Origin: Calothrix sp. NIES-3974
GTDB lineage: Bacteria > Cyanobacteriota > Cyanobacteriia > Cyanobacteriales > Nostocaceae
NCBI RefSeq assembly: GCF_002368395.1
Contig: NZ_AP018254.1
Location: forward strand, 2,976,001 to 3,040,000
Length of the DNA stretch: 64,000 nucleotides
Direction of reading: 5' to 3'
Under the pieces are notes generated by a model, which saw only the letters and a program-made list of their open reading frames with translations, was not told the DNA's origin and ran no database searches. Positions 1 to 10,513 of the stretch are shown here, piece after piece (the first letter of the stretch is position 1; each line of letters opens with the position of its first letter). The translations under genes were made by a program, and so were the position numbers.

Positions 1-1
1 A

Positions 2-241
2 TTCATGGGTTTAGTCAATGCTGCGGGAGTGTTTCATAACTGTTCCACCCGCTTTGCCGACGGTTATCGCTACGGCTTTGGAGCCGAAGTCGGTATTAGT
101 ACCCAACAAATGCCACCCCGTGGACCCGTTGGTTTAGAAGGATTAGTCACCTATAAATATCAAATGACTGGCGATGGTCACATTGTCGCCACTTATACCG
201 GTGCTGATGCTAAACCCTTCATCCACAAAGATTTAGGATGA
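2..241 (+). CDS. proA: Gamma-glutamyl phosphate reductase, C-terminal part (cut by window edge)
   Basis: This is the last 79 codons of a gene that begins left of the window. ProA reduces gamma-glutamyl phosphate to glutamate-5-semialdehyde with NADPH in proline synthesis, in the cytosol. The visible segment carries the conserved C-terminal ProA signature: [16 protein letters not shown], then [13 protein letters not shown] and the RGPVGLEGL stretch before the stop. The reading frame is open to the window's first base and the ATG at 5 is internal. The identification rests on family knowledge of these motifs. Nothing can be said about its promoter or upstream neighbours. Confidence 0.92.
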   Translation, partial: FMGLVNAAGVFHNCSTRFADGYRYGFGAEVGISTQQMPPRGPVGLEGLVTYKYQMTGDGHIVATYTGADAKPFIHKDLG

Positions 242-471
242 AAATAATTCACGACGGGCGATCGCATGTAAAACTTGCCCTATCTGCTAAAATAGGGAAC
301 CGTTATCGTCATCAAAATATACGTTAATTCCCTTAACGAAAAATTTAGAAATGGCGATCGCAGGAGAGATGTTAAGATTCAAGCGACATCTTCCCGTCAG
401 CAAATAAATTCCTGTCGCATTTTCGCAAGAGGAATGGCAAAATAGAAAGTATAAATAATTGAGGAATACGA

Positions 472-651
472 ATGACCCAAGTGGTTTTAGGAGAAAACGA
501 AGGAATCGAATCAGCACTACGTCGGTTTAAACGCCAAGTGTCCAAAGCTGGAATCTTAGCAGATGTCAAATATCACCGACATTTTGAAACCCCCCAAGAA
601 AAACGCAAACGTAAAGCTGTTGCAGCACGACGCAAACGTCGGTTTAGATAG
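472..651 (+). CDS. rpsU: 30S ribosomal protein S21
   Basis: This is a 59-codon gene for the small basic ribosomal protein bS21 of the 30S subunit. The translation starts [20 protein letters not shown], the usual cyanobacterial S21 start. It continues with the family block [20 protein letters not shown] and ends in an Arg/Lys-rich tail ([16 protein letters not shown]). Length is typical for the family. A GAGG ribosome-binding site lies about 8 bases before the ATG. It stands alone between proA and a convergent DUF3445 gene. Confidence 0.95.
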   Translation: MTQVVLGENEGIESALRRFKRQVSKAGILADVKYHRHFETPQEKRKRKAVAARRKRRFR

Positions 652-892
652 ACTGAGCGTGTTGCTGTTGGTGACAATATTGTGAAAAATCCGTCATTAT
701 CTGTTTTTTGTCTCAACAGTATAGTATTTATAGTTCCACTTGTTTGTGTAGGTGAATCGTGTGATGGATTCACTTTTTGCTCAAAATTTATGGTTCGGTT
801 GGGTTTAGGAAGTTCGCTTCCAACCCATCAACCATGAAATTTTCCATGTTTTTAGGGAATTGGGAACTGGGATATAGAGTAAGAATTCAAAT
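652..892. other. Intergenic spacer after rpsU
   Basis: No gene is supported here. The spacer separates the 3' ends of two convergent genes. No hairpin followed by a T tract was found. Confidence 0.5.
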
Positions 893-1984
893 CTAAAATC
901 CTTCCATCCACCGACAAATATCCCCTTTACTTACCGATAAACCCTTATAAATCAGAGATTCCTGACTCATTGACTTAATCGCACTAATTAATTGATTGCG
1001 AAGATGGATATCTTGACAAATTACAGCGCAATCTCGGAAATAGGTGCGAATTGTGAACAAAGCAGCATGAACCTGTGGTAAACCCCAAATCACTTGTCGT
1101 TCAATGCGGAGATATAATTGGGGTTGATCAAGACAAAACCTGCGTCCAGACCAAAATTGCGCATCAAACCCTGGTGCTGGTTCTGGATGGTGATTCAAAT
1201 AGGTATCGGTACTGATTCCCCACGCAAAGCGAACCATTGGTTGACCATAAATCATCCCTTTGACTAAACTATCTGCGCGTCGATTTATCGGTGCAATTTC
1301 TGCCACTGGTTGATGTATAGTGGTAAAATCTTGACCGATTTTTGCTGCTGCTGACCAATGATTGGGAAAACATAGATGAATAGCACTCACCCAGTTTTGA
1401 CCAGTGTCTGGATGGCGACAAATAACCGTGACATCCTCTTGAATTTGACAGGCGATCGCATCCAATCCATAGGTATATTTGGGAATGGGGTTTGCTGGTG
1501 AAACGGTTTTTAAAAACCCTTGCTGATCAAAATTCAGAGTTTCCTGGGTGAGAAGACAATGGAGTGCAAAATCACCTGTGGGTAAATCTTCCCGGTGAAA
1601 ATATTGAGGATATTCGCTTAATAAGCGAGAAACTATCAGTTTGATGACTTCCCTGTTAATATTATCAGCGTAATTACAGGTTTGAAAGTATTTGTAAAGG
1701 TTTTCCCGACGCGCAGTTAACTTGGTTTGATGGTAGAAATCAAAACTTGCATCAATTTGAAATAGATGTCGATCCCCATCCCCATTACCAAAATCATAAC
1801 CGAATCTATACATCCCCGGCTTAACTTCGTAGCGTCCCTGGTGTAGGGGGAAATATCTGGGTGTATGGGGGATAGAATCAGCAGTTGGTGCAGATTGTCG
1901 GAGAAGAGCGTATGTTTTTGGATTAATCTCACAATGGGAATTGCAGGTTTGAGTGTTGATGCTAGGTATAGACGAGGTTTCCAT
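893..1984 (-). CDS. DUF3445 haem-dependent oxidative N-demethylase-like protein
   Basis: This is a 363-residue cytosolic protein. It matches the DUF3445 family, whose characterised members are haem-dependent oxidative N-demethylases. The recognisable pieces are the N-terminal RYFPLHQGRYEVKPGMYRFG block, the central DVTVICRHP segment, and the C-terminal run with NRRADSLVKG followed by an R-x-ERQVIWGLP strand and FTIRTYF. No signal peptide or membrane segment is visible. The natural substrate is unknown. The family call is fairly secure; the demethylase activity is transferred from distant homologues. The gene is monocistronic and convergent with rpsU. Confidence 0.75.
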   Translation of the reverse strand: METSSIPSINTQTCNSHCEINPKTYALLRQSAPTADSIPHTPRYFPLHQGRYEVKPGMYRFGYDFGNGDGDRHLFQIDASFDFYHQTKLTARRENLYKYFQTCNYADNINREVIKLIVSRLLSEYPQYFHREDLPTGDFALHCLLTQETLNFDQQGFLKTVSPANPIPKYTYGLDAIACQIQEDVTVICRHPDTGQNWVSAIHLCFPNHWSAAAKIGQDFTTIHQPVAEIAPINRRADSLVKGMIYGQPMVRFAWGISTDTYLNHHPEPAPGFDAQFWSGRRFCLDQPQLYLRIERQVIWGLPQVHAALFTIRTYFRDCAVICQDIHLRNQLISAIKSMSQESLIYKGLSVSKGDICRWMEGF

Positions 1985-2424
1985 AGGTAGATTCTGCGAA
2001 ATCAGGAAATTGTCACCAATAGATCAAGGACTGCTAAATTCAAATATATGTGGAGGTGTTAAATATATCAAATGATTGTAGAGACGTAATATATTACGTC
2101 TCTACTAGTTTTGATGTTGAATCAGCAAAATTTCCACAGAATTTTTCGCCAATAAATTTACAAACATTTAGATTTTGATTTAGTTAGCGGGAATAATAAG
2201 CGGGAGCAGTATATCAGCATAGGGTTTGATCTATGAAAAATTGAGATGTTGTCAGTGCTGTCGCAAGCTGGAAGTCCCGAATCAAGGCATTTTGAATATC
2301 CTCTGGACAGATGGCACATCTATGCACATCTATATTCTTTTTCAACTATTAAATAATAGTCTGGTGTCAAGGTTAATCACTTGTATTCGTAAATAAGAGT
2401 TTTTGTTGGCTAGAGAAAATTTAT
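1985..2424. other. Divergent intergenic region with a perfect palindrome
   Basis: This spacer lies between the divergent DUF3445 and histidine kinase genes, so it should hold both promoters. The main visible structure is the perfect 28-base palindrome at 2078-2105. No RNA gene or coding region was recognised in the rest. Confidence 0.55.
2078..2105. repeat. Dispersed palindrome (GTAGAGACG family)
   Basis: This is a perfect inverted repeat with half-site GTAGAGACGTAATA. It belongs to a window-wide family of intergenic palindromes with AGAGACG ... CGTCTCT outer arms and variable centres. Confidence 0.85.
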
Positions 2425-4104
2425 ATGCTGTTATCAAAATTGAGCTTGCGCTTACGGATTCTTGCGGCTTTTTTAACAATGGGAATCCTCATATTAATAG
2501 TTGGTTTAGTGGGTTTGAAAACTAATTATCAACTTAGTCAATATATTTTGACATTTAGTGAACAGCGTCTACCATTAATTGATAAATTGTGGGTGATTCA
2601 GGAAGCAAAAGCGAAAATGGAAGCCGCCGAAACTACTTTATTAGACTATAAATTAAATGCGGAGACTCGCAAGCTAGCTCTAGAAAAGATTGGGAAGGCT
2701 GAAGATGATGTTAAACAGGTTTTTGCAGAAATCAACAAAAGTGATTTCCGAACACAATCTCAGCAAAAACTATATGAACAACTGGTCAAAAGCTGGCATC
2801 GAAGACAAAATCAGCAGAGATATTTTCTAGATTTAGAAAGTGAATTTCATCATCTTGGTATTATTGACCCACGGGGAGAAAATAATCGCCTAGCAAATTC
2901 CAAACAAACAGATAACTCCTATCAAAAAAAAGTCAACATTGCTCTAGTTTATCATCAACATCTTACTAATCAAAAAAAAGAATTAGATCAAGAGTGTGAA
3001 ATATTAGAGCAGGATTTGAATTCTTTATTTCATCAGGTACAAAGTTACAATCTGCAATTACAAAAGCAAGCAGTCGATAGTATTTATGATTCTTTCCATA
3101 TTACGATAATATCCATGCTAATGGGCATTGGTTTATCTATATCTCTAGGTATATTTTTTAGTGGAAAAATCGCCAAGCCCATAGACAAAAAAATCCAAAA
3201 AATGCTGCGAGAACTAGAAATTTCCCGTGACACCTTAGAACTTCAGGTAAAACTCAGAACCGAGGAGTTAGAAGCGACTCTAGATGAGTTGAAAAACACT
3301 CAACAGCAATTAATTCAATCGGAAAAAATGTCGAGTTTAGGACAAATGGTTGGGGGAATTGCTCACGAAATCAATAATCCTGCTACTTTTATACATGGTA
3401 ATTTAGCCCATGCCCACCAATACAGTCAAGACATTTTGAAATTGTTGAATTTATACCGCCATCATTATCCCCATACCCATCCGGAAATTGTGGCGGTTGC
3501 GGAAGAGTTAGATATTTATTTTGTAGCGGAGGATTTACCGAAAGTGTTTGATTCAATGCGGGAAGGAACTTTAAGAATAAAGAATATTGTCACATCACTG
3601 CGTAATTTTTCCCGTTTAGATGAAGCAGAAAAGAAAGAAGTTAATATTAATGAGGGTATAGAAAGTACTTTATTAATTTTGAGTCAAAAAATTAAATGTG
3701 GGATTAAAATTACGAAAAACTTTGGTGATATTCCTAAAATTCTGTGTTATCCGGCTCAACTAAATCAAGTATTTATGAGTATTATCAGTAATGCCATTGA
3801 TGCCTTAGAGACAAACCCACAGCAGCAAAATAAACATATATTAATTAGTACTACCTCTACCGACCAGGACACCCTGGAAATTAAAATTAAAGATAATGGT
3901 ATCGGGATTGAACCGGAGATAATAAAAAAAATATTCGATCCATTTTTTACCACCAAACCAGTAGGAAAAGGAACTGGTTTAGGATTATCCGTAAGTTATC
4001 AAATCATTCAAAAACACCAAGGTAAAATCGAGGTCAATTCCCACCCAGGAGAGGGAAGCGAATTTATTATTAGTTTACCCATTAAACAACCAATTAATCA
4101 TTAG
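2425..4104 (+). CDS. Membrane sensor histidine kinase
   Basis: This 559-residue two-component sensor kinase has a transmembrane helix at about 11-30, an extracytoplasmic helical sensor region of roughly 190 residues, a second helix near 224-246, and a coiled coil at 260-300. A HisKA H-box follows (GGIAHEINNP, phospho-acceptor His near residue 314). The HATPase core shows an N box (NQVFMSIISNAIDAL), a G1 box (DNGIGIEPE), an F box (FDPFFTTKP) and a G2 box (GKGTGLGLS). The kinase is complete. No response regulator gene is adjacent, so its partner is unknown. The helical sensor resembles four-helix-bundle chemoreceptor-type domains, but the ligand cannot be inferred. Its 3' end overlaps the convergent WD40 gene by 11 bases. 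Confidence 0.9.
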   Translation: MLLSKLSLRLRILAAFLTMGILILIVGLVGLKTNYQLSQYILTFSEQRLPLIDKLWVIQEAKAKMEAAETTLLDYKLNAETRKLALEKIGKAEDDVKQVFAEINKSDFRTQSQQKLYEQLVKSWHRRQNQQRYFLDLESEFHHLGIIDPRGENNRLANSKQTDNSYQKKVNIALVYHQHLTNQKKELDQECEILEQDLNSLFHQVQSYNLQLQKQAVDSIYDSFHITIISMLMGIGLSISLGIFFSGKIAKPIDKKIQKMLRELEISRDTLELQVKLRTEELEATLDELKNTQQQLIQSEKMSSLGQMVGGIAHEINNPATFIHGNLAHAHQYSQDILKLLNLYRHHYPHTHPEIVAVAEELDIYFVAEDLPKVFDSMREGTLRIKNIVTSLRNFSRLDEAEKKEVNINEGIESTLLILSQKIKCGIKITKNFGDIPKILCYPAQLNQVFMSIISNAIDALETNPQQQNKHILISTTSTDQDTLEIKIKDNGIGIEPEIIKKIFDPFFTTKPVGKGTGLGLSVSYQIIQKHQGKIEVNSHPGEGSEFIISLPIKQPINH

Positions 4105-6658
4105 AACGTATCCGCATTGGTAATTGGGTACGTCTACCTCCTCCTCCGGAACCGAGAATTTCCGACAACGGAATAATTGTAATCAGATGGTCGCTGCTAC
4201 CTGTAGCCAAATAGCGACCATTGGGACTAAAGGCGACTGTATTCACGTCATCATCATGTACCGTAAATGTACGGATTTCTGTCCCCGTATCCAAGCTCCA
4301 TAGCTTCACCGTTTTATCCCGACTTCCACTTGCAACCATTCGACCATCGGGACTAAAGGCGATCGCATACACATGGTCGGTGTGTCCAGATAGGGACATA
4401 ATTTCCTTACCACTATCGAGAAACCACAGTTTAATTGTGGTATCCCAACTACCGCTAGCAAAGCTTTTGCCATCGGGACTACAAGCTAAAGCACAGACAT
4501 TATCGGTATGTTTCGCAATAGTCAGAAACTTGTGTTGTTCCAGATGCCAAATTTTGATACTTTGGTCATAACCACCAGCACCACTGGCGATAATTTCTCC
4601 CCTGGGACTAAAGGCGATCGCAATCACATCATCGGTATGACCGCGTAGGGTTTCCAGTTCCCTCCCCGTAGCCGTTGACCACAATTTCACCGTGCGATCG
4701 CGACTACAGCTAGCTAACATATCCCCTTCAGGATGGAAAGCCACACTATACACCTTACTATCGTGACCACGGATAGTGCGAATTAATTCGCCTGTAGATA
4801 CATCCCACAATTTCACTAAACGGTCATCGCCACCGGTAACAACCATTGTACCATCCGGACTAAAGGCAATGGAATTAATACTGTCATTGGTAGATGTTTT
4901 CCCATCATCGCTAAATACCCGATGTTCATCCCGGTCTAAATACCAAATATGAATTTGATTACCCACCCCCACACTTGCTAATTTTCTCCCGTCCGGACTA
5001 AATCCCAGGGACAACACCCGATCATCATGACCCCGGAGAACCTTTGGGGAAGATATGGATACTGGATTTGGGGTAGGAGGAATAATTGCAGGTGGACTAG
5101 TGGGAGTTGGTACTGGGGGGATAATAACCGTTCCTTCAGGGACATCGTTAGTTGGGGGATTTCCAGGAAGAGGTTGACGACGGTTAGTCGTAGGGGAAGA
5201 AGAAGCAGCAAATAACTGTTCCACCTGTAATTTTAATTCTGCGATCGCCTGACGTAATTCTCCAATTTCCTGTCGGGTCATATCCCCCAATTTTTGGGTA
5301 GTTGCATCCACTTGGGAAATCCGGGAATTTAATGAATTCAGGGTTTGGACGGTTTGTTGTTGAGCTTTATTTAAACTGGAGACATCCTCACTTGCAACAG
5401 ACCCTGATTTTGTCCGTGCATCAAATTGACGTACTAATGCATCCAATTGAGCCAAACGTTGATTAATCACATCAAAACTCTTTTGTTGCGCTTGACGCAA
5501 TTCCTCAAAATTAACCTGGGTGGTTTGCATTTGTTGCTGTAAATCCGACAAAATACTGTTATCTCCATTGCGAGAATTGTGCTGGGAATTACTATTAATT
5601 AAACGTCCACGCACCAACTCATCCAATTGAAATAACTTTTGATTCAGCATATGTAAACTTTGCTGCTGGGTCGTTTGAAACTCCTCAAATTGTTGTTGCT
5701 GGGAGCGTACCACCTGAGCTAAATTATCTAATTGTCCTAACCTTTGAGCAATATTGGCCGGAATTTGAGAATTCGATTTATTTGTCGTCATAACTTGCTG
5801 GGAAAGCTTCTGATTGAGTGCTTCCATCCCCCGTTCTTGGTCATCACGCCAAGCTTGGATATCCCCTTGAATTTGAGCTAATTGCTGTTGTAAAACATCA
5901 ACTTGAGATAATCGCTGGGAAAAGGAACTAATATTTTGTTGTTGAGCTTTACGCACATCATCCACCTGTTGTTTAAGGGCCACCACTTGCTGATTTAACC
6001 CATCCAACTGACTAAATCTTTGATTACTTCCAGATTGTTTTAATTGGTTTTGTAAGGCCGCAAATTGTTCCTGTATCGTCGCTAATTCTTGTTTAATTGC
6101 CGCCTCATTACTAGACCCAGGAAGTTGGGTTTGATGGGTTTGTAAAAACCGTTTAATCTCATCAATTTTCCGCTCCACCTCCACCAAATTCTGTTGTTGC
6201 ACTTGTCGCACCTGGGCCAACTGTTGTGCTAAACTATCCACCTGGGCTAACCGTTGATTCAAAGTTTGATTACTAGCCTGGGTTTGTCCATCCGTCCCCC
6301 CAGAACTAAGACTCGCACTCAACTGTTGGGAACGCACATCCAACTGAGCCAACCGTTGATTAATGGCATTAAAAGTCTGCTGCTGCGTCAAACTTAACTG
6401 CTCAATTTGCCGAGCATACTCCTCCCCCCAATTATCCCCCCCGGAATTAATCCTTCTACCTAAATCCTCAATCTCCCGCTCATGGCGCAAATGTAGTCGC
6501 TTATACTGCTGCTGACTCAGCAAATTAAAACCAACAGTAAACATTAGAGGAATCACAGCATAGGATAAATCCCCGCTAATCAATGCCGCAACAGCCCCCC
6601 AACCGGAGAAACCCCAGGAAAGATATTCAATTAATTCGAGTATCTGGCGCTTTGTCAT
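4094..6658 (-). CDS. Membrane-anchored coiled-coil protein with C-terminal WD40 propeller
   Basis: This is an 854-residue protein. Residues 1-50 hold one or two hydrophobic segments (LSWGFSGWGAVAALISG and YAVIPLMFTVGFNLL). Residues about 65-480 are Gln-rich coiled coil built from degenerate repeats of the form NQRLAQLDxLxQQL, seen about nine times. A Pro-rich linker follows at about 489-535, then seven WD40 repeats (GH...V..AFSPDG...ASGS.D.TVKLW) to the C-terminus, enough for one closed propeller. WD40 propellers act as interaction platforms; the target is unknown. The gene is monocistronic with a long upstream spacer. Its stop lies within the end of the convergent kinase gene, so the two transcripts must overlap. 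Confidence 0.85.
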   Translation of the reverse strand: MTKRQILELIEYLSWGFSGWGAVAALISGDLSYAVIPLMFTVGFNLLSQQQYKRLHLRHEREIEDLGRRINSGGDNWGEEYARQIEQLSLTQQQTFNAINQRLAQLDVRSQQLSASLSSGGTDGQTQASNQTLNQRLAQVDSLAQQLAQVRQVQQQNLVEVERKIDEIKRFLQTHQTQLPGSSNEAAIKQELATIQEQFAALQNQLKQSGSNQRFSQLDGLNQQVVALKQQVDDVRKAQQQNISSFSQRLSQVDVLQQQLAQIQGDIQAWRDDQERGMEALNQKLSQQVMTTNKSNSQIPANIAQRLGQLDNLAQVVRSQQQQFEEFQTTQQQSLHMLNQKLFQLDELVRGRLINSNSQHNSRNGDNSILSDLQQQMQTTQVNFEELRQAQQKSFDVINQRLAQLDALVRQFDARTKSGSVASEDVSSLNKAQQQTVQTLNSLNSRISQVDATTQKLGDMTRQEIGELRQAIAELKLQVEQLFAASSSPTTNRRQPLPGNPPTNDVPEGTVIIPPVPTPTSPPAIIPPTPNPVSISSPKVLRGHDDRVLSLGFSPDGRKLASVGVGNQIHIWYLDRDEHRVFSDDGKTSTNDSINSIAFSPDGTMVVTGGDDRLVKLWDVSTGELIRTIRGHDSKVYSVAFHPEGDMLASCSRDRTVKLWSTATGRELETLRGHTDDVIAIAFSPRGEIIASGAGGYDQSIKIWHLEQHKFLTIAKHTDNVCALACSPDGKSFASGSWDTTIKLWFLDSGKEIMSLSGHTDHVYAIAFSPDGRMVASGSRDKTVKLWSLDTGTEIRTFTVHDDDVNTVAFSPNGRYLATGSSDHLITIIPLSEILGSGGGGRRTQLPMRIRSND

Positions 6659-6742
6659 GGCATTATTTCAAACAATTTTAGATTTTAGATTTTGGATTAA
6701 TTTGGCCATAGATCGCTTATTAGACAGGCATCTATGAATTCT

Positions 6743-6848
6743 TTGACTTCTCACAAGTCCCTAAAACTTGTAGGGAGTCGGGAGTAGGGTTTAGTCAGAG
6801 AATCAACTAAAAACTCAATACTTACCGCTTACTTGTGAGAAATTCAGG
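6743..6848 (-). repeat. MITE-like repeat with TTTCTCACAAG terminal inverted repeats
   Basis: The ends read CTTCTCACAAG and CTTGTGAGAAAT. The interior carries GGGAGTCGGGAGTAGGG and CAACTAAAAACTCAATACTTACC. The same ends and interior recur, sometimes truncated, near 41254, 52875, 61190, 63123 and 58913. Confidence 0.7.
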
Positions 6849-6969
6849 AATCGACTTCGTAGATCAACCTGGGGGGTTTGACTGGGGATTGGGGATTACT
6901 CCATTAGCCTTTACACACGCATCATGAATTGACACCACAAATAAACCTGTTTGCTCTGTACCATCAAGT

Positions 6970-6996
6970 GGAGACGACACGTCGGATCGTCTCTAC
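6970..6996. repeat. Dispersed palindrome (GAGACGAC family)
   Basis: This is an imperfect inverted repeat with arms GGAGACGA and TCGTCTCT around a CGTCGGA centre. It belongs to the same family as the copies at 9101, 9219 and 10414. Confidence 0.75.
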
Positions 6997-7373
6997 TATG
7001 GATTTTGGATTCCCTGTATAATTAATCGCCGGAACCTACCCATCTTTAACAGTGATGAGCAAGCAATCAATCCATCATCGCATCAACACCCAATCATGTA
7101 GCGGTAGAACTGCCAAAAGTACCCTGGGAGAAAAATAATTTGGAAATGCGATCGCTAATTTGCCAATAACCCAGCAAATCAACAAAACCAAATCATAGCA
7201 AGCTCTGTCCATTGTCGGGTAAATTAAATCAAGATGGCACTACTAAAGTTATATCTATAACCAAATTCAAAAAAACATTAATAAAAACATTAGAAAAAAA
7301 CTATGCAATCTGTAGCCAGATTAACAGTTTCACCATTTAACCTGGATTTGGATCAAACTCCTAAAATTATTTA

Positions 7374-7475
7374 TCAGGGGTTAGTAGTAGGCTTTAGCCC
7401 CAAACCCAAAAAAGCGTTAATATGAAGCCCTAAAGCGCTACTACGTGCCTTTTCCCCATTAAAATTAATCACATG
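7374..7475 (+). repeat. Copy of the AAGCGCTACTACG dispersed repeat
   Basis: The stretch AAGCGCTACTACGTGCC, then CATTAAAATTAAT, is shared with intergenic copies near 25901 and 44690. More distant relatives lie at about 8938-9070 and 38999-39078. It has no coding capacity. Confidence 0.6.
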
Positions 7476-7581
7476 AAGTAGTAGTAGAAAAATCAACCCA
7501 TTACTCAAGGCTGATCACTCCTCGCTCCAAATCCAGTATTAGCTGTGAGCTGTATCCTCCGGAAAAGCTCATATTCTATAG

Positions 7582-8730
<1,149 letters not shown>

Positions 8731-8784
8731 AAGTCGTATTATGATGAGTAATACTAAATATTCAGCTAAATTTAGCTAATATCT

Positions 8785-8858
8785 GGGGCTGTAGCTCAGC
8801 TGGATAGAGCGAGCGCCTCCTAAGCGCTAGGTCGCCGGTTCAAATCTGGCCAGTCCCG
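8785..8858 (+). tRNA. tRNA-Arg (anticodon CCT)
   Basis: A full cloverleaf can be folded by hand. The acceptor arm GGGGCTG pairs with CAGTCCC (one G-U). The D stem is GCTC/GAGC. The anticodon stem AGCGC/GCGCT encloses the loop CTCCTAA, giving anticodon CCT, which reads AGG. The T stem GCCGG/CTGGC encloses TTCAAAT. The discriminator base is G, and no CCA is encoded. The T-rich stretch just after it (CTTTTTTGCC) may help termination. Confidence 0.95.
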
Positions 8859-9505
8859 CTTTTTTGCCAAAAACTCGTCCGAGACAAAACCGTTCTCTAT
8901 TTTTCTGTGCGTCGCACCCACGGTAGGCTAGTATTCGACCACATAGGTTTTGAAGGGTTTGTAGTAGTAGCTCTGGCTCCGAAAAAGCTTTACTTGAGAG
9001 GGCTATACCCCCAGGGTTGTCGTAGACTAGGGCAACTACGTACCTTTTCTAACACCTAAAAATTAATGTGGTCGAGTAATAGGGTAATCTAAAATCCATA
9101 GTAGAGACGACCCGACGGGTCTTCTCTACGGTAATCCAAAATCTAAAATTGCATTACGTGCTTTTTCTAACACCTAACAATTAATGTGGTCGAGTCATAA
9201 GGTAATCCAAAATCCATAGTAGAGACGACCCGACGGATCGTCTCTACGGTAATCCAAAATCCAAAATTGTATAAGGTAATGACCGATGCTTGGTTTTAGT
9301 ATCATTTACCGATAAAATAATTCTGTTTCAAGGGTTTGACCCCCCATGTCCTTTTGGACATCCTTTGCTAAAAATAGTTGTCTAAATTGGGCGGCCATTA
9401 ACAAAGTATTGGCAAAGTCTAATTGGTACGGCAATTAAGTTAAACCTGATTATTAATCTTTTTCACAACCCAAGTATTATTTAATTTCAAGAATGCGAGC
9501 TAACC
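8859..9505. other. Repeat-filled intergenic region after tRNA-Arg
   Basis: This spacer contains one copy of the GCAACTACG/AACACCTAA repeat (about 8938-9070), overlapping a two-unit 118-base tandem duplication (about 9039-9275) with a palindrome in each unit. No coding region or RNA is supported. Confidence 0.6.
9039..9275 (+). repeat. Tandem duplication, about 118-base unit, two copies
   Basis: AATTAATGTGGTCGAGT occurs at 9061 and again at 9179. The AGAGACGACCCGACGG palindromes at 9101-9129 and 9219-9247 keep the same 118-base spacing, as do the surrounding AACACCTAA and GGTAATC(C/T)AAAAT segments. The units differ at only a few positions, so the duplication is young. Confidence 0.85.
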
Positions 9506-10111
9506 TTGATTAGACTACTTGTGAAAGGAATCTCACTGCGGTATCTCATCCTGATTCTACCCCTATTATCACTCTGGGGTTACAAAGAAGTTCAAGGACT
9601 ATTGACTAAACCCCAGGCAATTTTGGTATTAGGTGGTTCCACCGCAAAACTTGAACGCGAGCGATTCACCGCCAAATTCGCTCGTCAACATCCTAATTTG
9701 CCGATTTTAATTTCTGGAGGTGGAGATGGAACCGAAGAAATTACCCGGAAAGTTTTTATCAATCAAGGAATCGAAAGTCACAGAGTTGAATTTGATAAAG
9801 AAGCCTCAGATACGGTTGCTAACTTTACTACCACCGTTGACAAACTTCAGCAACGAGGAATCAAAAGCGTCTATTTAATCACCTCCGATTACCACATCCG
9901 TCGCGCGAGTGTGGTTGCAGAAATTATCTTAGGCAGCCGCGGGATCAATTTTCAACCAGTTGCAGTACCTTCCCAGCAAACCAAACCCGAACCCATCGAA
10001 AAAAGCGTCCGCGATGGAGTCCGCTCCATCCTCTGGTTAGCCACTGGTTTAACGGTGGAGAAAAAACCATCCAACCCTCAGCAAATTGAGGTGAAAGGGA
10101 GTGGGGAGTAA
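9506..10111 (+). CDS. YdcF/SanA-like (DUF218) family protein
   Basis: This 201-residue protein has an N-terminal membrane anchor (about 10-25, LRYLILILPLLSLWGY) followed by a DUF218 domain. The domain shows AILVLGGS, the glycine-rich ISGGGDG, the E(A/S)SDT-type motif KEASDTVANF, and LITSDYHIRRA. The family is often envelope-associated (SanA, ElyC, YdcF) but its chemistry is poorly defined. The start given is TTG; the GTG at 9521 is an alternative and an upstream ATG is out of frame. The last codons run into low-complexity intergenic-type sequence, so the natural C-terminus may have drifted. Confidence 0.8.
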   Translation: MIRLLVKGISLRYLILILPLLSLWGYKEVQGLLTKPQAILVLGGSTAKLERERFTAKFARQHPNLPILISGGGDGTEEITRKVFINQGIESHRVEFDKEASDTVANFTTTVDKLQQRGIKSVYLITSDYHIRRASVVAEIILGSRGINFQPVAVPSQQTKPEPIEKSVRDGVRSILWLATGLTVEKKPSNPQQIEVKGSGE

Positions 10112-10236
10112 AAAGTAGTGAGTTGGGGAAAACCAATTTCATTGGTCCTGGTGTAAGCAGTACATATCGGCTATTCCCTGTTCCCTACTCACCCTATTTC
10201 ATAATTAGGGCTGGCAGCAAAAATAGTAAAGAAGCG

Positions 10237-10440
10237 ATATATCAGGTCTCTATATTTTACACCTATATTTTACACAAGGAATTGACGGGATTTTAGTCAC
10301 AAAAAGTGCTTTCCAAATAGGTGTGCAAGGCTTAAAAACTTGGCATTTTTAATTTTTTGGGTCTTGTGAAAAATGGAATAGTTGGGTTAAAAATATTACC
10401 TTTAATTACCTTTAGAGACGACCCGACGGGTCGTCTCTAC
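10237..10440 (+). repeat. Long dispersed repeat, copy 1
   Basis: It shares with 21527-21705, in the same order, CACAAGGAATT, GGGATTTTAGT, AAAAGTGCTTTCCA, AGGCTTAAAAAC and TGGCATTT. Both copies finish in a CGCGTCTCTAC or CGTCTCTAC palindrome. Confidence 0.75.
10414..10440. repeat. Dispersed palindrome (AGAGACGACCCGACGG family)
   Basis: This is a near-perfect inverted repeat with arms AGAGACGACCCG and CGGGTCGTCTCT. It is the best-preserved member of this subfamily in the window. Confidence 0.85.
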
Positions 10441-10513
10441 TCCCTGTTCCCTACCTTCATGAAAAGACTTTTACAGCTAGCGCGCTTGCACGCAAACAGC
10501 AGACCCTAATTAC

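Larger units (their letters stand above)
10112..10513. other. Intergenic region with a long dispersed repeat
   Basis: Most of this spacer (about 10237-10440) is one copy of a roughly 180-base dispersed repeat whose partner lies at about 21527-21705. It ends in a GAGACG palindrome. No gene is seen. Confidence 0.6.

Noticed and set aside
9039-9275. Short CRISPR array
   Set aside because: Only two units of 118 bases, not short repeats with unique spacers; the spacing contains a family palindrome.
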